Assembly (NCBI GenBank): GCA_958430865.1
Contig: CAUDNR010004281.1
Coordinates: forward strand, 1-51,222
From: Entrophospora sp. SA101
Taxonomy: Eukaryota > Glomeromycota > Glomeromycetes > Entrophosporales > Entrophosporaceae
Direction of reading: 5' to 3'
DNA: 51,222 bases
Each line of letters starts with the position of its first letter. The first letter of the stretch is position 1. The notes beneath the pieces were generated by a model. That model did no database searches and was not told the origin of the DNA. It was given only the letters and a program-made list of their open reading frames with translations. This document shows positions 24,600 through 35,704 of the stretch, in pieces. Made by a program: the position numbers and the translations under genes.

Positions 24600-24900
24600 T
24601 AACATCAAACTCTAGCCTGGCTCAAACTTGAAATTTGAGCTTTAGCTCAAGCCAGCTTGGCTTGTTTGGCAAGACAAATGATGAACTGATCACCAATTTA
24701 AAAGCCATTTGCTCCATAAATCCCAAAGTATCCTTGGTGAAAGGTGGTTGTCTGCACTGAGAAATATAATAGTAAACTGTGGATGTTATGGAGTCATCAA
24801 ACATAACTTGTGCAGCCAAAAGACTTTTAAATGTACATCTTGCAAAACTATCATTGACAGAAATGTAAATGGAGCCTGTAATATACCTTTAAAGTAACCC
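24600..24900 (+). pseudogene. TnpB/Fanzor-type (Cas12f-like) zinc-ribbon relic, copy 1
   Basis: A plus-strand frame at 24709-24897 ends with the signature of the C-terminus of TnpB-family RNA-guided nucleases: a zinc ribbon (KTFKCTSCK) followed by the RuvC-III motif as DRNVNGACNIPL, where the usual form is DRDVNGARNI. The first zinc pair is damaged (NCGCYG where CGxCG is expected) and there is no RuvC-I or RuvC-II upstream, so it cannot be active. Just upstream, 24610-24680 holds near-palindromic AGCTCAAGCCAGCTTGGCTTG-like sequence. Such domains occur in IS607-like transposons and in eukaryotic Fanzor proteins; which of the two this came from cannot be settled here. Copy 2 lies at about 37269-37569. 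Confidence 0.6.
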
Positions 24901-25103
24901 AACGAGAGTTGCTAATGTTGTTGGTGCTTACATCTGACACGCCTTATTGCAGGTTGTCTACATAGTGCTTGTACTGAGATATAAGCAGGTTCAAGAAGTT
25001 AATTTTTTTTGGATTAATTTTGTGTAATACAAATTTACTAAGTGATACATGAAGCATTTTTTAAAATTTATAATAAAAAAAATTTTTTCGATTAGAAAAG
25101 CAC

Positions 25104-25586
25104 ATGAATTCCGAAGAAACTATTTTTATTAAATCAGAAAAAGAAACCTACAAAGAGATAAAAGTAGAAAGTATAGAGCTAAAATTTGACAATAATGTTA
25201 CAATATTACGAGATGTAAAAGGCATCTCTTCAAATAGCAATAATAATAATAAATGTTCAAGTAATAAAAGATCTGTTAATAATGTTGATAAAGATCCCGA
25301 AACACTTGCTGCAGAGTTAGCCATTAAAAGAGCAAGAAATACAGATGCTGCTCGTCGTAGTAGACATCGTAAAGTTATGAAAATGGAATCACTTGAAAGC
25401 CAAGTTTCAGAATTATCATCAAAAAACCATACATTAAAAACTCATTTAGCTGTATTGGAAATTGAAATAAAAGGTTTAAATGAGAAAAATGAAGAAAATG
25501 ATTCAAGAATTAAAAAATTAGAAATTCAATTGGCTGAAACTTATGAAAAAATAATTACAGTTGGTAAAAGAACAAAACAAAAATAA
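25104..25586 (+). CDS. bZIP transcription factor, GCN4/CPC1-like (copy 1)
   Basis: 160 residues from ATG (MNSEETIFIKSEKETYKEIK) to TAA. After an acidic and Asn/Ser-rich N-terminal half, the basic region AIKRARNTDAARRSRHRK follows (about residues 73-90), with the Asn, Ala-Ala and Arg contacts of the GCN4 family. A leucine-zipper heptad run comes next (MESLESQVSELSSKNHTLKT) and continues as a coiled coil to the end. GCN4/CPC1 factors activate amino-acid biosynthesis genes on starvation; that role is inference. It is shorter than GCN4, and GATTAG at 25091-25096 could be a splice acceptor, so an upstream exon is possible. Identical copy at 37773-38255. Confidence 0.8.
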   Translation: MNSEETIFIKSEKETYKEIKVESIELKFDNNVTILRDVKGISSNSNNNNKCSSNKRSVNNVDKDPETLAAELAIKRARNTDAARRSRHRKVMKMESLESQVSELSSKNHTLKTHLAVLEIEIKGLNEKNEENDSRIKKLEIQLAETYEKIITVGKRTKQK

Positions 25587-27124
25587 TACAATGACAATGT
25601 TAACAACAGCAACATCAATAATAATAATAATAATAATATATATAATCAATTAATCACATAATAGTTTATGTCTAATAAGAATAATTATTAAATGAAATGA
25701 TTTTATCTCAAATGTTTTTTTAAATATATTTGTGGAATTTGTGGAAGGTGAAGTACATAAAAGACAATGTAAATTAATCAATATATCTATCTTATTTTCA
25801 AAATATATACATGAAATATTATAACCTTTTTATTTGATGAGTCTTGTTAAGTTGGTCTATTTGATAAAAAGGGAAATAATAAAAACCATTTTAAAATAAT
25901 AATAAATTAGATAATATGTAATTTGACAATACCAAATGTGAATAGGCAGGAATTTGTATTGATTAAAATGGTGTAGAATAAATACTTGAGATGCATTAGC
26001 TGCTTCTATTCCTGACTTAGGTTCTGTACCCAAGATATTTTCAAATCATGACCTTTATGTTATTATGAGGGATCTTGCTCAACTGAAGCCCTAGTTACAC
26101 AATTAATAAAGTACATTTTGATTTATTTTCAACTAAATTAATTATACTTTATGTAACTTCATTCTCTACGCCTGTAATAAATAATGAAGTCTAAAAATTT
26201 TTAAATTTATTACAGTCAACCTCGTTATAACGGATTTTTTGTTATACTGAACAAAATCTTATTTTTATTAAAAAATTTTGTTATAACGAATTTATGTGTT
26301 ATGCCGATTTTTTGAATCGTGTATTCAAGTTTTTTATTTGATCTTTTTGTTTGCAATTGCTCGTTCATCATATTTTATTTTATTACTTCTGTCCATGATA
26401 CACTCTAAGGGTTTCAAATTGTAATGATAATTAATAAAAAAAATTATTATTAACAGTTGATGGAAACATGGATGTTGCTTTTAACAACAATTTATTAAAA
26501 TATTTTGCCAATTAAATGAATGCGATTGATTTTTAATAGAGAAGTGGAAAAGTAAAAAAAATCCGTGTTTTTTTTTTGAATGGTTAGTTTATTTTAAAAA
26601 TGTCACTATTTTCATTGACCCTGAAGCTTTGACCTTATAAATAACTATAAATCAGTCCCTTATAATTAAAAGCAAAATTTTCTAACACAACCTTCCAAGT
26701 GGTTATAAAGCGACTTTGTAGGGAACAATTTGGCACAACTATTACTGCTGAATTTGCTTTAGTCTGCATACTAATTGAGCGATAATCTTAAAATAAGTGC
26801 GAAGAAAAGAAACGCTTTCGACCTGGCTTAGAATAACCAATATTTAAGCTAGTCTTTTCTTTTAATTGTTGTTAAAAAGTCTTAGTCTGGCTCTAAAATT
26901 ATTATTATGGTTGAAAAATCGCTTGCTATATGAAAAACGGAGATTTTTTTTTTGAAGTGGATGACAATAATAATATTGAATAACACTTGATCTGCAATGT
27001 CCCGCGACTATGGCCTGCCTATGAATTTTTTGGGGCCTTGAGTGATATTTGACCCTAAATTTGCGCCCGATATGCTTAACGTAGATCTCATTAATTTTTT
27101 TTTGTAATCTTTAAACCAGCAAAT
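25587..27124. other. intergenic DNA between bZIP and eIF4A, with a pogo-like end
   Basis: Contains an (AAT)n run at about 25616-25636 and, at 26213-26300, a sequence like a pogo/Tigger transposon end: CAGTCAACCTCGTTATAACG after TA, then repeated GTTATAACG and GTTATAC motifs. No matching right end (GAGGTTGACTG) was found, so it is a solo end. The 3' part must carry the eIF4A promoter. No other gene was found. Confidence 0.45.
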
Positions 27125-27616
27125 ATGAGCAAGTAAGTGATAATTGTAATTATAAAAAAATTTTTTTGGCAAAATTTTGTGTATAAATAAATGGTTAAAA
27201 TTTGAGATCAATTATTAAAATAAAGTTATCTAACGTTGCTTTTTTATCATGATCAAATAATTTTTTTTTTAATCATCTGTATCTTGTGAAAGTAGACAAG
27301 AGTATGATGATATTCCTGAGGGTGAGATCGAAGTAAGGGTTTAAAAAATTTTTTAAAAAATTTTAATAATTATTTGATTAAATTGATTAAGTTTTTTAAT
27401 CTAGTCAAATTGGGAAGAAATTGTTGATAATTTTGATAGTATGAATCTTAAACCTGACCTTCTTCGTGGTATTTATGCATATGGGTGGGTAGGCATTTTG
27501 ATTTTGACTTTTTAATAGTTATTATAATATATTTTTATTTATTTTGATTCCTCTTTAGATTTGAAAAACCCTCAGCAATTCAACAAAGAGCCATCCTCCC
27601 TGTTATAAAAGGACAT
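27125..27616 (+). pseudogene. eIF4A, 5' fragment (copy 1, truncated)
   Basis: Identical to the first part of the complete eIF4A gene at 39794-41586: start codon at 27125, short exons 1-3, and exon 4 up to AILPVIKGH. Homology stops at 27616, just before the Q-rich P-loop motif [10 protein letters not shown]. The sequence then runs into unrelated spacer DNA, reaching stops soon after. All helicase motifs from Walker A onward are missing, so no RNA helicase can be made. A transcript starting from its duplicated promoter would run into transposon-like DNA and the VWA8 fragment. Confidence 0.93.
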
Positions 27617-28254
27617 ATTATTGATCATCATTTTTCATGAATAAATAAATGGACGAGTTCATTGGCGAACAATAATAATTGCTCTAAAGCTAGATCACTT
27701 AATCATGAAGTGTGAAACCACAAGACTGTACTAAGTTATTTATATTAAATGGTAATTATTTAATTTAAACGTTAAATATGACTATACGATGAATATAATA
27801 TGATGATGGCAACACTAATATTTCTTTTTATCACTTAAGAATATATCTTTATTAATTCGAAGCAAAACTCTAACTTCCCTCCTGTTTATGCAGCGGTCTT
27901 TTTATAGATCAATCTAACTAAACAGTTTCGGATAGAGCAATACATTTCTATGTTCATACAGTGTGGGTTGTTAATGATCCGGTCCGCTCCAAAGACTGCC
28001 AGTCTAATCAAAGAGACCGCGGTCTAGACGGTGGATTCATTTGTTTTATTCGTTATGAATCTGATTATTCGAATTACATTGAAAGTTTATTCAAATAAAC
28101 CGTATAATTCGATAAAACGAATAAAACGAGTAATTTGAATAGCTGGTAAAACGAATAAAACGAATAATTTAAATAAACCGAATGAACGAGTATATAATTT
28201 GAATAAACGGCGAATAATTCGAATAAGAATTTATATTACAATAGAAAAACTCTA
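27617..28254. other. 638-bp junction spacer between the 12-kb repeats
   Basis: Unique DNA joining the end of copy 1 to the start of copy 2. From about 27959 it has CAGTGTGGGTTGTTAATGAT followed by CCGGTCCGCTCC and GAGACCGCGGTCTAGACGG, GC-rich inverted pieces that resemble a hAT transposon end. From about 28030 to 28235 it is a degenerate minisatellite. No gene was seen. Confidence 0.6.
28030..28235. repeat. AT-rich minisatellite of CGAATAAAA-type units
   Basis: Repeated variants of TTCGAATAAAACGAATAA, AAACGAATAAAACGA and ATTTGAATAAACG fill this stretch. It opens with inverted versions (TTTTATTCGTTATGAA), so the array has partial dyad symmetry. A related array closes the window at 51128-51222. 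Confidence 0.85.
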
Positions 28255-31200
28255 ATTGTCATTCATAGAAATTTTAGAATGATTGTTCTTGCTAACAGAC
28301 CAGGTAAATATTCTATTTAATAATGTATTTTATATTTGGCACTTTTAATTAATATTTATTTTTTGGTGATTGTTATTATAGGTTATCCATTTCTTGGTAA
28401 GTAATTGTATTTTGAACTATAGAGTTAACTATTATTATTTACATATGTAAATAACTTAATTTTTATTAATAAAATTTCCTGTTTAGGTAATGATTTTTAC
28501 CGTGAGGTTGGAGATGTTTTTAGTTGGTAATTTTACATTTTTTTTTTTTTTTTTAATATCTATTTTACAAGCTTTGATTGTTTATCATAATAATTAAACT
28601 GGGGTTATTAGTCATGCAGTAGATAATCCTGGTCCAGACTCTGAGATGTTTTTATTACGCAAATATGCACCTGACGTCCCGGAAGATTTATTATTGAAGT
28701 TAACAGCAGCATTTAGTGATTTAAGAAAATTAGTAGACGAGGGATTAATCAGTTACCCTTATTCAACCAGGGAATTGGTTAATGTTGTTAAACATATGCA
28801 GGTCCTTAAGTGTTTCACGCTTGATAATTTTTTATATTTATCATATCCTACTTATTATTAATATATTATTTTCCATAGGAGTTTCCTAAAGAAGGCATTG
28901 CACGTATTTTACAAAATATTTTTGATTTTGATCAATATGATCAAGAGTCAAAAGAGCTTTTGTTCAAGGCTTTTGAAAAGCATGGAATACCTGTTGCGCT
29001 AGAATCGGAGTTTATGATAAATTTAGGTGAAAAAATATCATTAAGTGATCCAATTGTAACGGAGGTTTGGACAAAAACCGGAAATAAAATTAAATATTGT
29101 GAAATTAAAAAAGAAGAAATTTTAATGAAAGTAAGATTAAGTAAAGTTTATATAGACTTGTTTTGGAAATTTTAATTAGAATTTTTTTAAAGTTGAAATT
29201 TTATAAAGGATGGTTGGGAAATTCCAGTTGGAACCCCTAAAGAGCTTGAAAGGACTGAAGGTAATTCAAATTTTTGATTGATGATTGAATAAATGAATGA
29301 ATTATATTTAGACGATTTCATTATTATATTAATTTTTTGTTTGTCTTTATTCCTATTTATTTATTTATTGTATTTCTTAGGCAGAACCATGACCTTTACT
29401 GAACAGACATACAGTTTTAAAATACCTACACGCGGGGAAGCATTAGACATAGTAGGATTGTCTGATGGATCTTTATTTGTTGTTACGACAAATCCTATTA
29501 CATTACACGCAATTAATCAAAATCATCGAAAAATTAGAAGCATGGATTTGTATGAATATTTTCCATTACAAAAAGGTAACAAGTAAAACTTAATTTTAGA
29601 AATTTTGATATTGTATTTAATCGTTGTTATAATTTTGTAGCACCACCAGGGTTAAAGATGACAATAGTACAAACACAAGAAAATGGCTGGTATTTGTTAT
29701 TGCATGATCCAATAGCAAATTCACTGCTTTGCATTGACTTTGCAAGAAGTCCAAAAATGTCTGTCTTGGTTTTTTTAAATAAAATCCCTGTAATTATTAT
29801 TTGATAATATAAAGATGAGATAATTGTATAATTGCTTTTATATACTAATTTCTTGTTTTTAAAAACAATTTATAGTTGACAGGGTTAAATCCAACAAAAT
29901 CTGTAATGCTAAAAGATTTTGAATCTACTGGTATTTTAGGTAATTATATTACTATATTTTGTTTAATTTAATATATTTGATGTTTTACTAAATATATATA
30001 CGCATTTAAAGTTTTCTACCAGAGCGAAAGATCAACTATTCTAATGTTAGATTTTAATATAAATACAATGTATACAATTGAAGTGCCTGTTAAAAGTAGG
30101 TTTTCAAGCCTCTTAACATATATTTTTTTCAATTAATGATTAATTACAATAATTTTCTAATTATAATTAAAATGTAGTTTCAAAATTATTTTTGCTTAAA
30201 CCAAATGCATGGTTACTCAGAGATAGTGTTAGCGGGCATTATCATATCGTTTACGCAAATAACCTTGATGGGCAGAATTTGTAAATATTCTACATTTAAA
30301 AAGAGGGTTTTTAATTTAAAATAACTAATTATCCGAATATATTTATTAGGGTTCCAAACATCATACTGCAAATTGATATAAAGAGTTTGCTGAAGCCTAT
30401 CCCAGATGAAATTACTTTCATATCCCAAGATGTATTTCAACAAGCAAGTTTGTAAGTATTGTATTGATTTTTTTCTTAGATGTATGGTAATGAAAATTGC
30501 AATTTCTAATTATTTGATTATTAAAATATAAATTAGCATGTCTACAAGATTTTTACAAAGTAATGATGATTCTATAGCTGCTTCTATTATTTTAAATTCG
30601 CCCGAGACTTTGGTTGACGATATTAAAACTGAAATCATTTCATATATGAGAAAGCCTGGAGATGATTGCAAAAATTGTTTCAATGATCTTAAAAATTCCT
30701 CTATATCGCTTAAGAAGACAGGACAATTGGCAACTGTTATTCCATTAAAGGTATTAATGATAATTATATTTATTAATGAATTTTCAAAATATTTTATCGA
30801 AATTAAAATTTTTTTAAAAAAGGACGGGAGAAGTGTAGGAAATTTAGAGATATTTAATCCTGTTGAAAATGCGTTATGGCGCATTACAATTCCTTTATCA
30901 ATCCAAGTGCCTAGTTTCAGCATAAGGTATACATCAAACAAATTATTTATTTAAATATTAAATTACGTTACAATAACACTGATGTACAAATAAATAAATA
31001 TTATTATATTAGTGATTCAAGACCTATCGAAAATCCCTATTTATATTTTGATAGAATAGCAGCAACACTGTTAGAATTACCTAATGGAGATTTATTAACA
31101 ATGGATATTAGTGGTAAGTATACGAGTTTATATGATTGATGAGGCTTAATGTTATTTACGTATTTAAAAAAACCTTCCCTAATTTAGGCGTTGTGCGTAT

Positions 31201-33130
31201 ATGGCAAGTGGACGCTGGTCAATTAATTTTGGCTGCCAATACTTGGAGAAAACTCGTTGGAAATCTAGATCAGCAAAAGTTGTCGATTATATACGAAACT
31301 GATGAGGTTATTAGGATTTGATTAATGTGACATTATTTTATGTAATGTTTTTTAAAAAAAAATTAATAATAAAAAAATAGGAAAAATTTTCAAGGGAAAG
31401 ATTCGGGAATGAGGTTCAACAAATATTTCAAGACAGGATCGGTGAAAATATTGGAAGTGGCGAAGGTGGAGGTGAAGGTGAAGGCGGCGGCGAAGGATCT
31501 GGTAGTGGTAATGGCGGAGATGGTGGCGATTCATTGAATTTAATGGGTAGAGAACCTACCTTTATAGATGTTAGTAAACTGAGTTTGGTAAGTGGATTTT
31601 TATTATAATTGGTATTTATACGTTTAGATTATTAAATGAATTGTCATGAATAGAGAACTGAAATCCCACCACCTATCAAACTTACAGCAGCACAAAGGTT
31701 TTTGATTTCTAAAAACAAATAATTGCTCAATTTAACAATCATACAATCAATCATCTAATAATCTTTTTTTTTTTAAAAAATACAGAGATTTGCATGAGTT
31801 GACTATGCGTAAAAAACGAGAACAAATAAATATGACACAAGAAAATATGAATTTATTTCAATCATATTTAGTGAATGTGCAAAAGGAGATTCATGAATTG
31901 CGTGTGATTTTGGAAAGTATAGAGGCTAAAAAAAAAGAACGTGTTTGGCTTAAGAATCAAAGTTCTGGAGATATTGATGATACTAAACTGTAAGGATTTT
32001 TGATAAAATCTATGCAATATTTTTTTTTGTCTAAATATGCAAGTTTATTGATATACGATCATATAACCGCATATACATAGGATTGAAGGATTGACTGGAG
32101 AAAGTAATATTTATAAGAGACGTGGTGATAATGATCCTGATTTAGGTTTTTTTCAGGATAAACCTAAAAAAATGGTTTTTGCTTTTGATCTTAGTGCAAG
32201 GTATAAATTTTAACAAAAAAATTAAGAATAAAATTAGAATTTAAAACATTACTTTATTTTTTATAATTAGTATGTTTAGGTTTAATTCTCACGATAGAAG
32301 ATTAGATAGATCTATGGAAGTGGCACTTAGTAAGTGATAATTGTTAATTAAAAATGTTAAATTTGAATTGTAATTACTTATTTTGATTTTACTTTAAAAA
32401 TAGTGATAATGGAATCGTTTAAATCATTTGAGAATAAATTTCAGTACCGTATTGTTGGGCATAGTGGAGATTCACCGAATGTAGAATTTGTTAAAGAAGG
32501 AAAATATCCACGAAATGAAAAGGAAGAGTTCAAAATATTAAGCCAAATGTATTTACACTCGCAATTTTGCCTCAGCGGCGGTAAGATCTCATGTTAAAAT
32601 TTTTTAGTTTTTAATAATAGGCATGATTATTCTTAAAATTTATTCTTTGAATAATAAAGACAATACTCTAAATGCAACGGCTAATGCTATAAAAGAAATA
32701 ACAAAAGAAGAGGCTGATGACTATTTCGTTGTAATACTTTCTGATGCAAACATCGCACAATATAACATTAATCCAACGGATATTTCAAAAAGTATGTAAT
32801 TAATTTATTATTATACGTAGATGCACGTATATTTACGTATATATTAACGTCATTGATTCAATTAGCACTAAAATCAGATGATAGAGTGAATGCATTTATA
32901 ATATTCATTGGATCTATACAAAATCAAGCCGAAAGGTATTTATTTATAATTTTCAATTTATTAATAAGATTATTAAGTCAATTAACCATTTTTCTACTTT
33001 TGATTTATACTAAAATAATAATGAAAGACTTCGTGATAGTCTTACCGGGCATGCACATGTTTGTATGGATAATAAGGATTTACCGAAAATTATGAAATCA
33101 ATTTTTTTAGCTTCAATGTTAAAAGGCTAA
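28255..33130 (+). pseudogene. VWA8, 5'-truncated duplicate
   Basis: Carries the VWA8 exons from VIHRNFRMIVLANRPG onward, including the Gly/Glu-rich linker, the coiled coil and the MIDAS-type VWA domain, with all splice sites unchanged from copy 1. The first two AAA modules and the Walker A and B of the third are absent. The frame entering from the spacer has a TAA shortly upstream and no ATG. The first in-frame ATG (in FRMIV) would give a protein with no ATPase P-loop. Sequence identity to copy 1 means there has been no time for decay. Confidence 0.93.
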
Positions 33131-34359
33131 ATTTTGTGGAATCAAAATTAGTTTATATATTTATTTGGACATTTGGACAATGTAATTAGAAAATTTGGAG
33201 TTACATTATAGTAATTGAATAAAACCTTTAGATAATTTATTTATAGTAAATATTTAAAATCTAACAATACTAGGTTAATTAATAAATAGATAAAGTTATA
33301 TTGTCTTTAACGATTAGCTTGGAAACACGCTCTAAAAATCATCGATTAGTTAATATTAAATTCTTTTTTAAAGAATAGATCGAGATCTTTCAACTGATAA
33401 AACCCTCCCTGTTCAAGTTTTTAATTTACATTGGTCCGCGTGAAGATTCAACTAGTATCGGTAGTGCCGGGTACAGTTAGATGTTTCACCTCTTTGTAGA
33501 GTAAATTAATCTATTGCATTATTAACAATTGAAGTTGTAATTATTTTTCCCAAAAAATTTCTATTGATTATTATTTTGAATATATTATAGTTATAATAGA
33601 CATGCGATGTTAAAATTATTGCTAGAGTAATTTCAAACGCGTGTTTTTACAATTCTAAATTTTCCGCTGTTACGACACGCACGTATAATGCAAGGCACTT
33701 AGTCCCTACAACTTCCTGCGTCACGGTGTCAGTTTCAATTAGTATATACCTTGTCAAAACTCTGACGATTGGCAAAAACCCTCAAATGCGAAACTCTGCC
33801 GAAACTCTAATAAACAATTAATGTGTAACCTGTCGAAACTCTATCGATTGATTTCTGGGGGAGTTTTGCCCATAACCTTAGTCTTTATTGAGGGGTTGTT
33901 GTGATCTTTAAAAAATTGAAATTGTAATTGAATTGATTGTAAATGTTAAAACTGAATAAGTTATATTGAAAAATAATATGTGAATAATAAAAATTGCTAA
34001 TATCTTGAATGTGTATAAATAAACACTGTACATTATCTCACACCACTACATTGTGGAATAATGATGTGGGTTGAAGAATCCCTTTCAAATCTAAACCATA
34101 CATGTTGGCCAAAATTAATTTAGTAAATGATCATTGCCAAATTCAAAATGCCAAAAATTCTGGGTATATAGTTTTTTATTTGGCAAATGCAAAACCAATT
34201 TTGGCTATCTAAACTAAGATCATGGGTCATAAAATAATGAAAAAACTAAAACTAATACTAATACTAACACATGAGAATTTCCAAACCTTGTCATAACATT
34301 ACTAAATTTTGATCCCTGTAATTCTTAGTAACAAATGTTCATTTTGGTTTTGTTGCAGT
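33131..34359. other. spacer, duplicate of 20461-21689
   Basis: Same content as in copy 1, including the AAACTCT cluster. The A at 33580 (G at 20910 in copy 1) is one of two differences noticed between the repeats. Confidence 0.5.
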
Positions 34360-34629
34360 ATGCCCCAAATGGCAACATTCCAAAAAATCGAACAACAAGT
34401 ACGAAGAAGCGAAGCAGAGGTTGGAAGGTGGGAGAAGGGAGATAAACAGAAGAAGATAGATGAGTTGTTGGGAGGAGATGCAGAAAAACGTGAAGGGAAG
34501 TTTGATTATTTGATTAACGAGAAGAAGAAGTTGGAGAAGGGCAAGGAAGATTGGAAAGGACAAGTGGTGAAGTTACAGGATGCATTGACTGAATTTAGTA
34601 AAGGAAAAGGCAATGAACAAATTACATAA
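34360..34629 (+). CDS. short Lys/Glu-rich coiled-coil protein, unrecognised (copy 2)
   Basis: Identical to the 89-codon ORF at 21690-21959, with the same putative splice acceptor directly before the ATG. See that entry for its features. Confidence 0.45.
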   Translation: MPQMATFQKIEQQVRRSEAEVGRWEKGDKQKKIDELLGGDAEKREGKFDYLINEKKKLEKGKEDWKGQVVKLQDALTEFSKGKGNEQIT

Positions 34630-34954
34630 AAAAATATAAAAAATTATTTTCCATTCATTCCATTTCGTTTTATTTAATTATGAACTTTTATATATTGTGT
34701 TATTGTTCATGACTTTAATTTTTATTATTATTTTATAGCTTTTTTACTTGTTATTTGGTATACTGTTTGCAACCTTGATTAACTTGGGTTTTTTCTTGCA
34801 GATAATCAATCAGCCTTCAGTGCCCACTGATGATGTAATGAACCAAAAAAAAAATTCATGAAAGCATTACCTTAAAGAAGATTGAAACTATTTCTTTATC
34901 TTCATTCAATACCAATTAATTGGCAAAAGTCATGAAACACAACGTAAAAGTTAC

Positions 34955-35704
34955 ATGTCTTATATCCAAAAGCATCTGAATCCATTACCAAAAATCACAA
35001 TACTTGAACTTGATGTCACAACCAATAAGATTTTACTTAGATTGTATAATGACTCATGTCTACTATTCAACTTATCTATGGCACTGATGTTGTTCTGGGC
35101 CAAACTGCTGCCCAACCAAGGAATAAAATATAAGAAAAGAAGTCAGGAACAAGATAGTGTTACCACCCTAGCTAGTCAAAAACGAAAAGCAGAAGACTAT
35201 CTAGAAGAATTTAGAATATGGCGATATGAAACAGTGAAACTGCCTGAAATACAAGGAAGTGTTGAGGAAAGGTTAAACGACCTAGTAGACAAATTGATAA
35301 ATCGAAAGTATAATGTTGCTTTCGAATACTACTATGTCCTTGGGAAACTTTTATTAGAAAGTCCTTCAACCTACAAAGCCAGGATAGTTCAACGTTTAGA
35401 TCAATTTAAAGGAATTAGGATGGCCAACATAGTGAGAAGAACTCATACGCTATTTAGAGTGGTGGGACTATCTTACTTAACAATAAAGAAATCAACCCCT
35501 ACGACCTTGGGAAAATTTACAGATAAAGATTTTGAAGAGTTCATTTCAAGATTAAGGATGATCATGATGGAAAATCTAGAACAACAACTACTTCTAGACA
35601 GTGCCATAGAAGAAACTGTTCCTATTTCGACGGAGCTCAATGTTGGTGAGGGAGAGATGTTACCGGAATTAGATTTGGACGCTCTTTTGGCTGAAATTAA
35701 CTAA
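34955..35704 (+). CDS. uncharacterised 249-residue protein (copy 2)
   Basis: Identical in sequence to the intronless gene at 22285-23034. If both copies are real, the organism carries two identical genes about 12.7 kb apart. Confidence 0.5.
   Translation: MSYIQKHLNPLPKITILELDVTTNKILLRLYNDSCLLFNLSMALMLFWAKLLPNQGIKYKKRSQEQDSVTTLASQKRKAEDYLEEFRIWRYETVKLPEIQGSVEERLNDLVDKLINRKYNVAFEYYYVLGKLLLESPSTYKARIVQRLDQFKGIRMANIVRRTHTLFRVVGLSYLTIKKSTPTTLGKFTDKDFEEFISRLRMIMMENLEQQLLLDSAIEETVPISTELNVGEGEMLPELDLDALLAEIN

Larger units (their letters stand above)
15585..27616 (+). repeat. 12.03-kb direct repeat, copy 1
   Basis: This block recurs at 28255-40285 with an offset of 12,670 (12,669 after a C run). Differences noticed by eye: G at 20910 versus A at 33580, and 11 versus 10 C in the run at 23471. 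Homology starts at ATTGTCATTCATAG inside the third AAA module of VWA8 and stops after GTTATAAAAGGACAT inside exon 4 of eIF4A. Copy 1 therefore keeps VWA8 whole and leaves eIF4A truncated. Confidence 0.97.
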
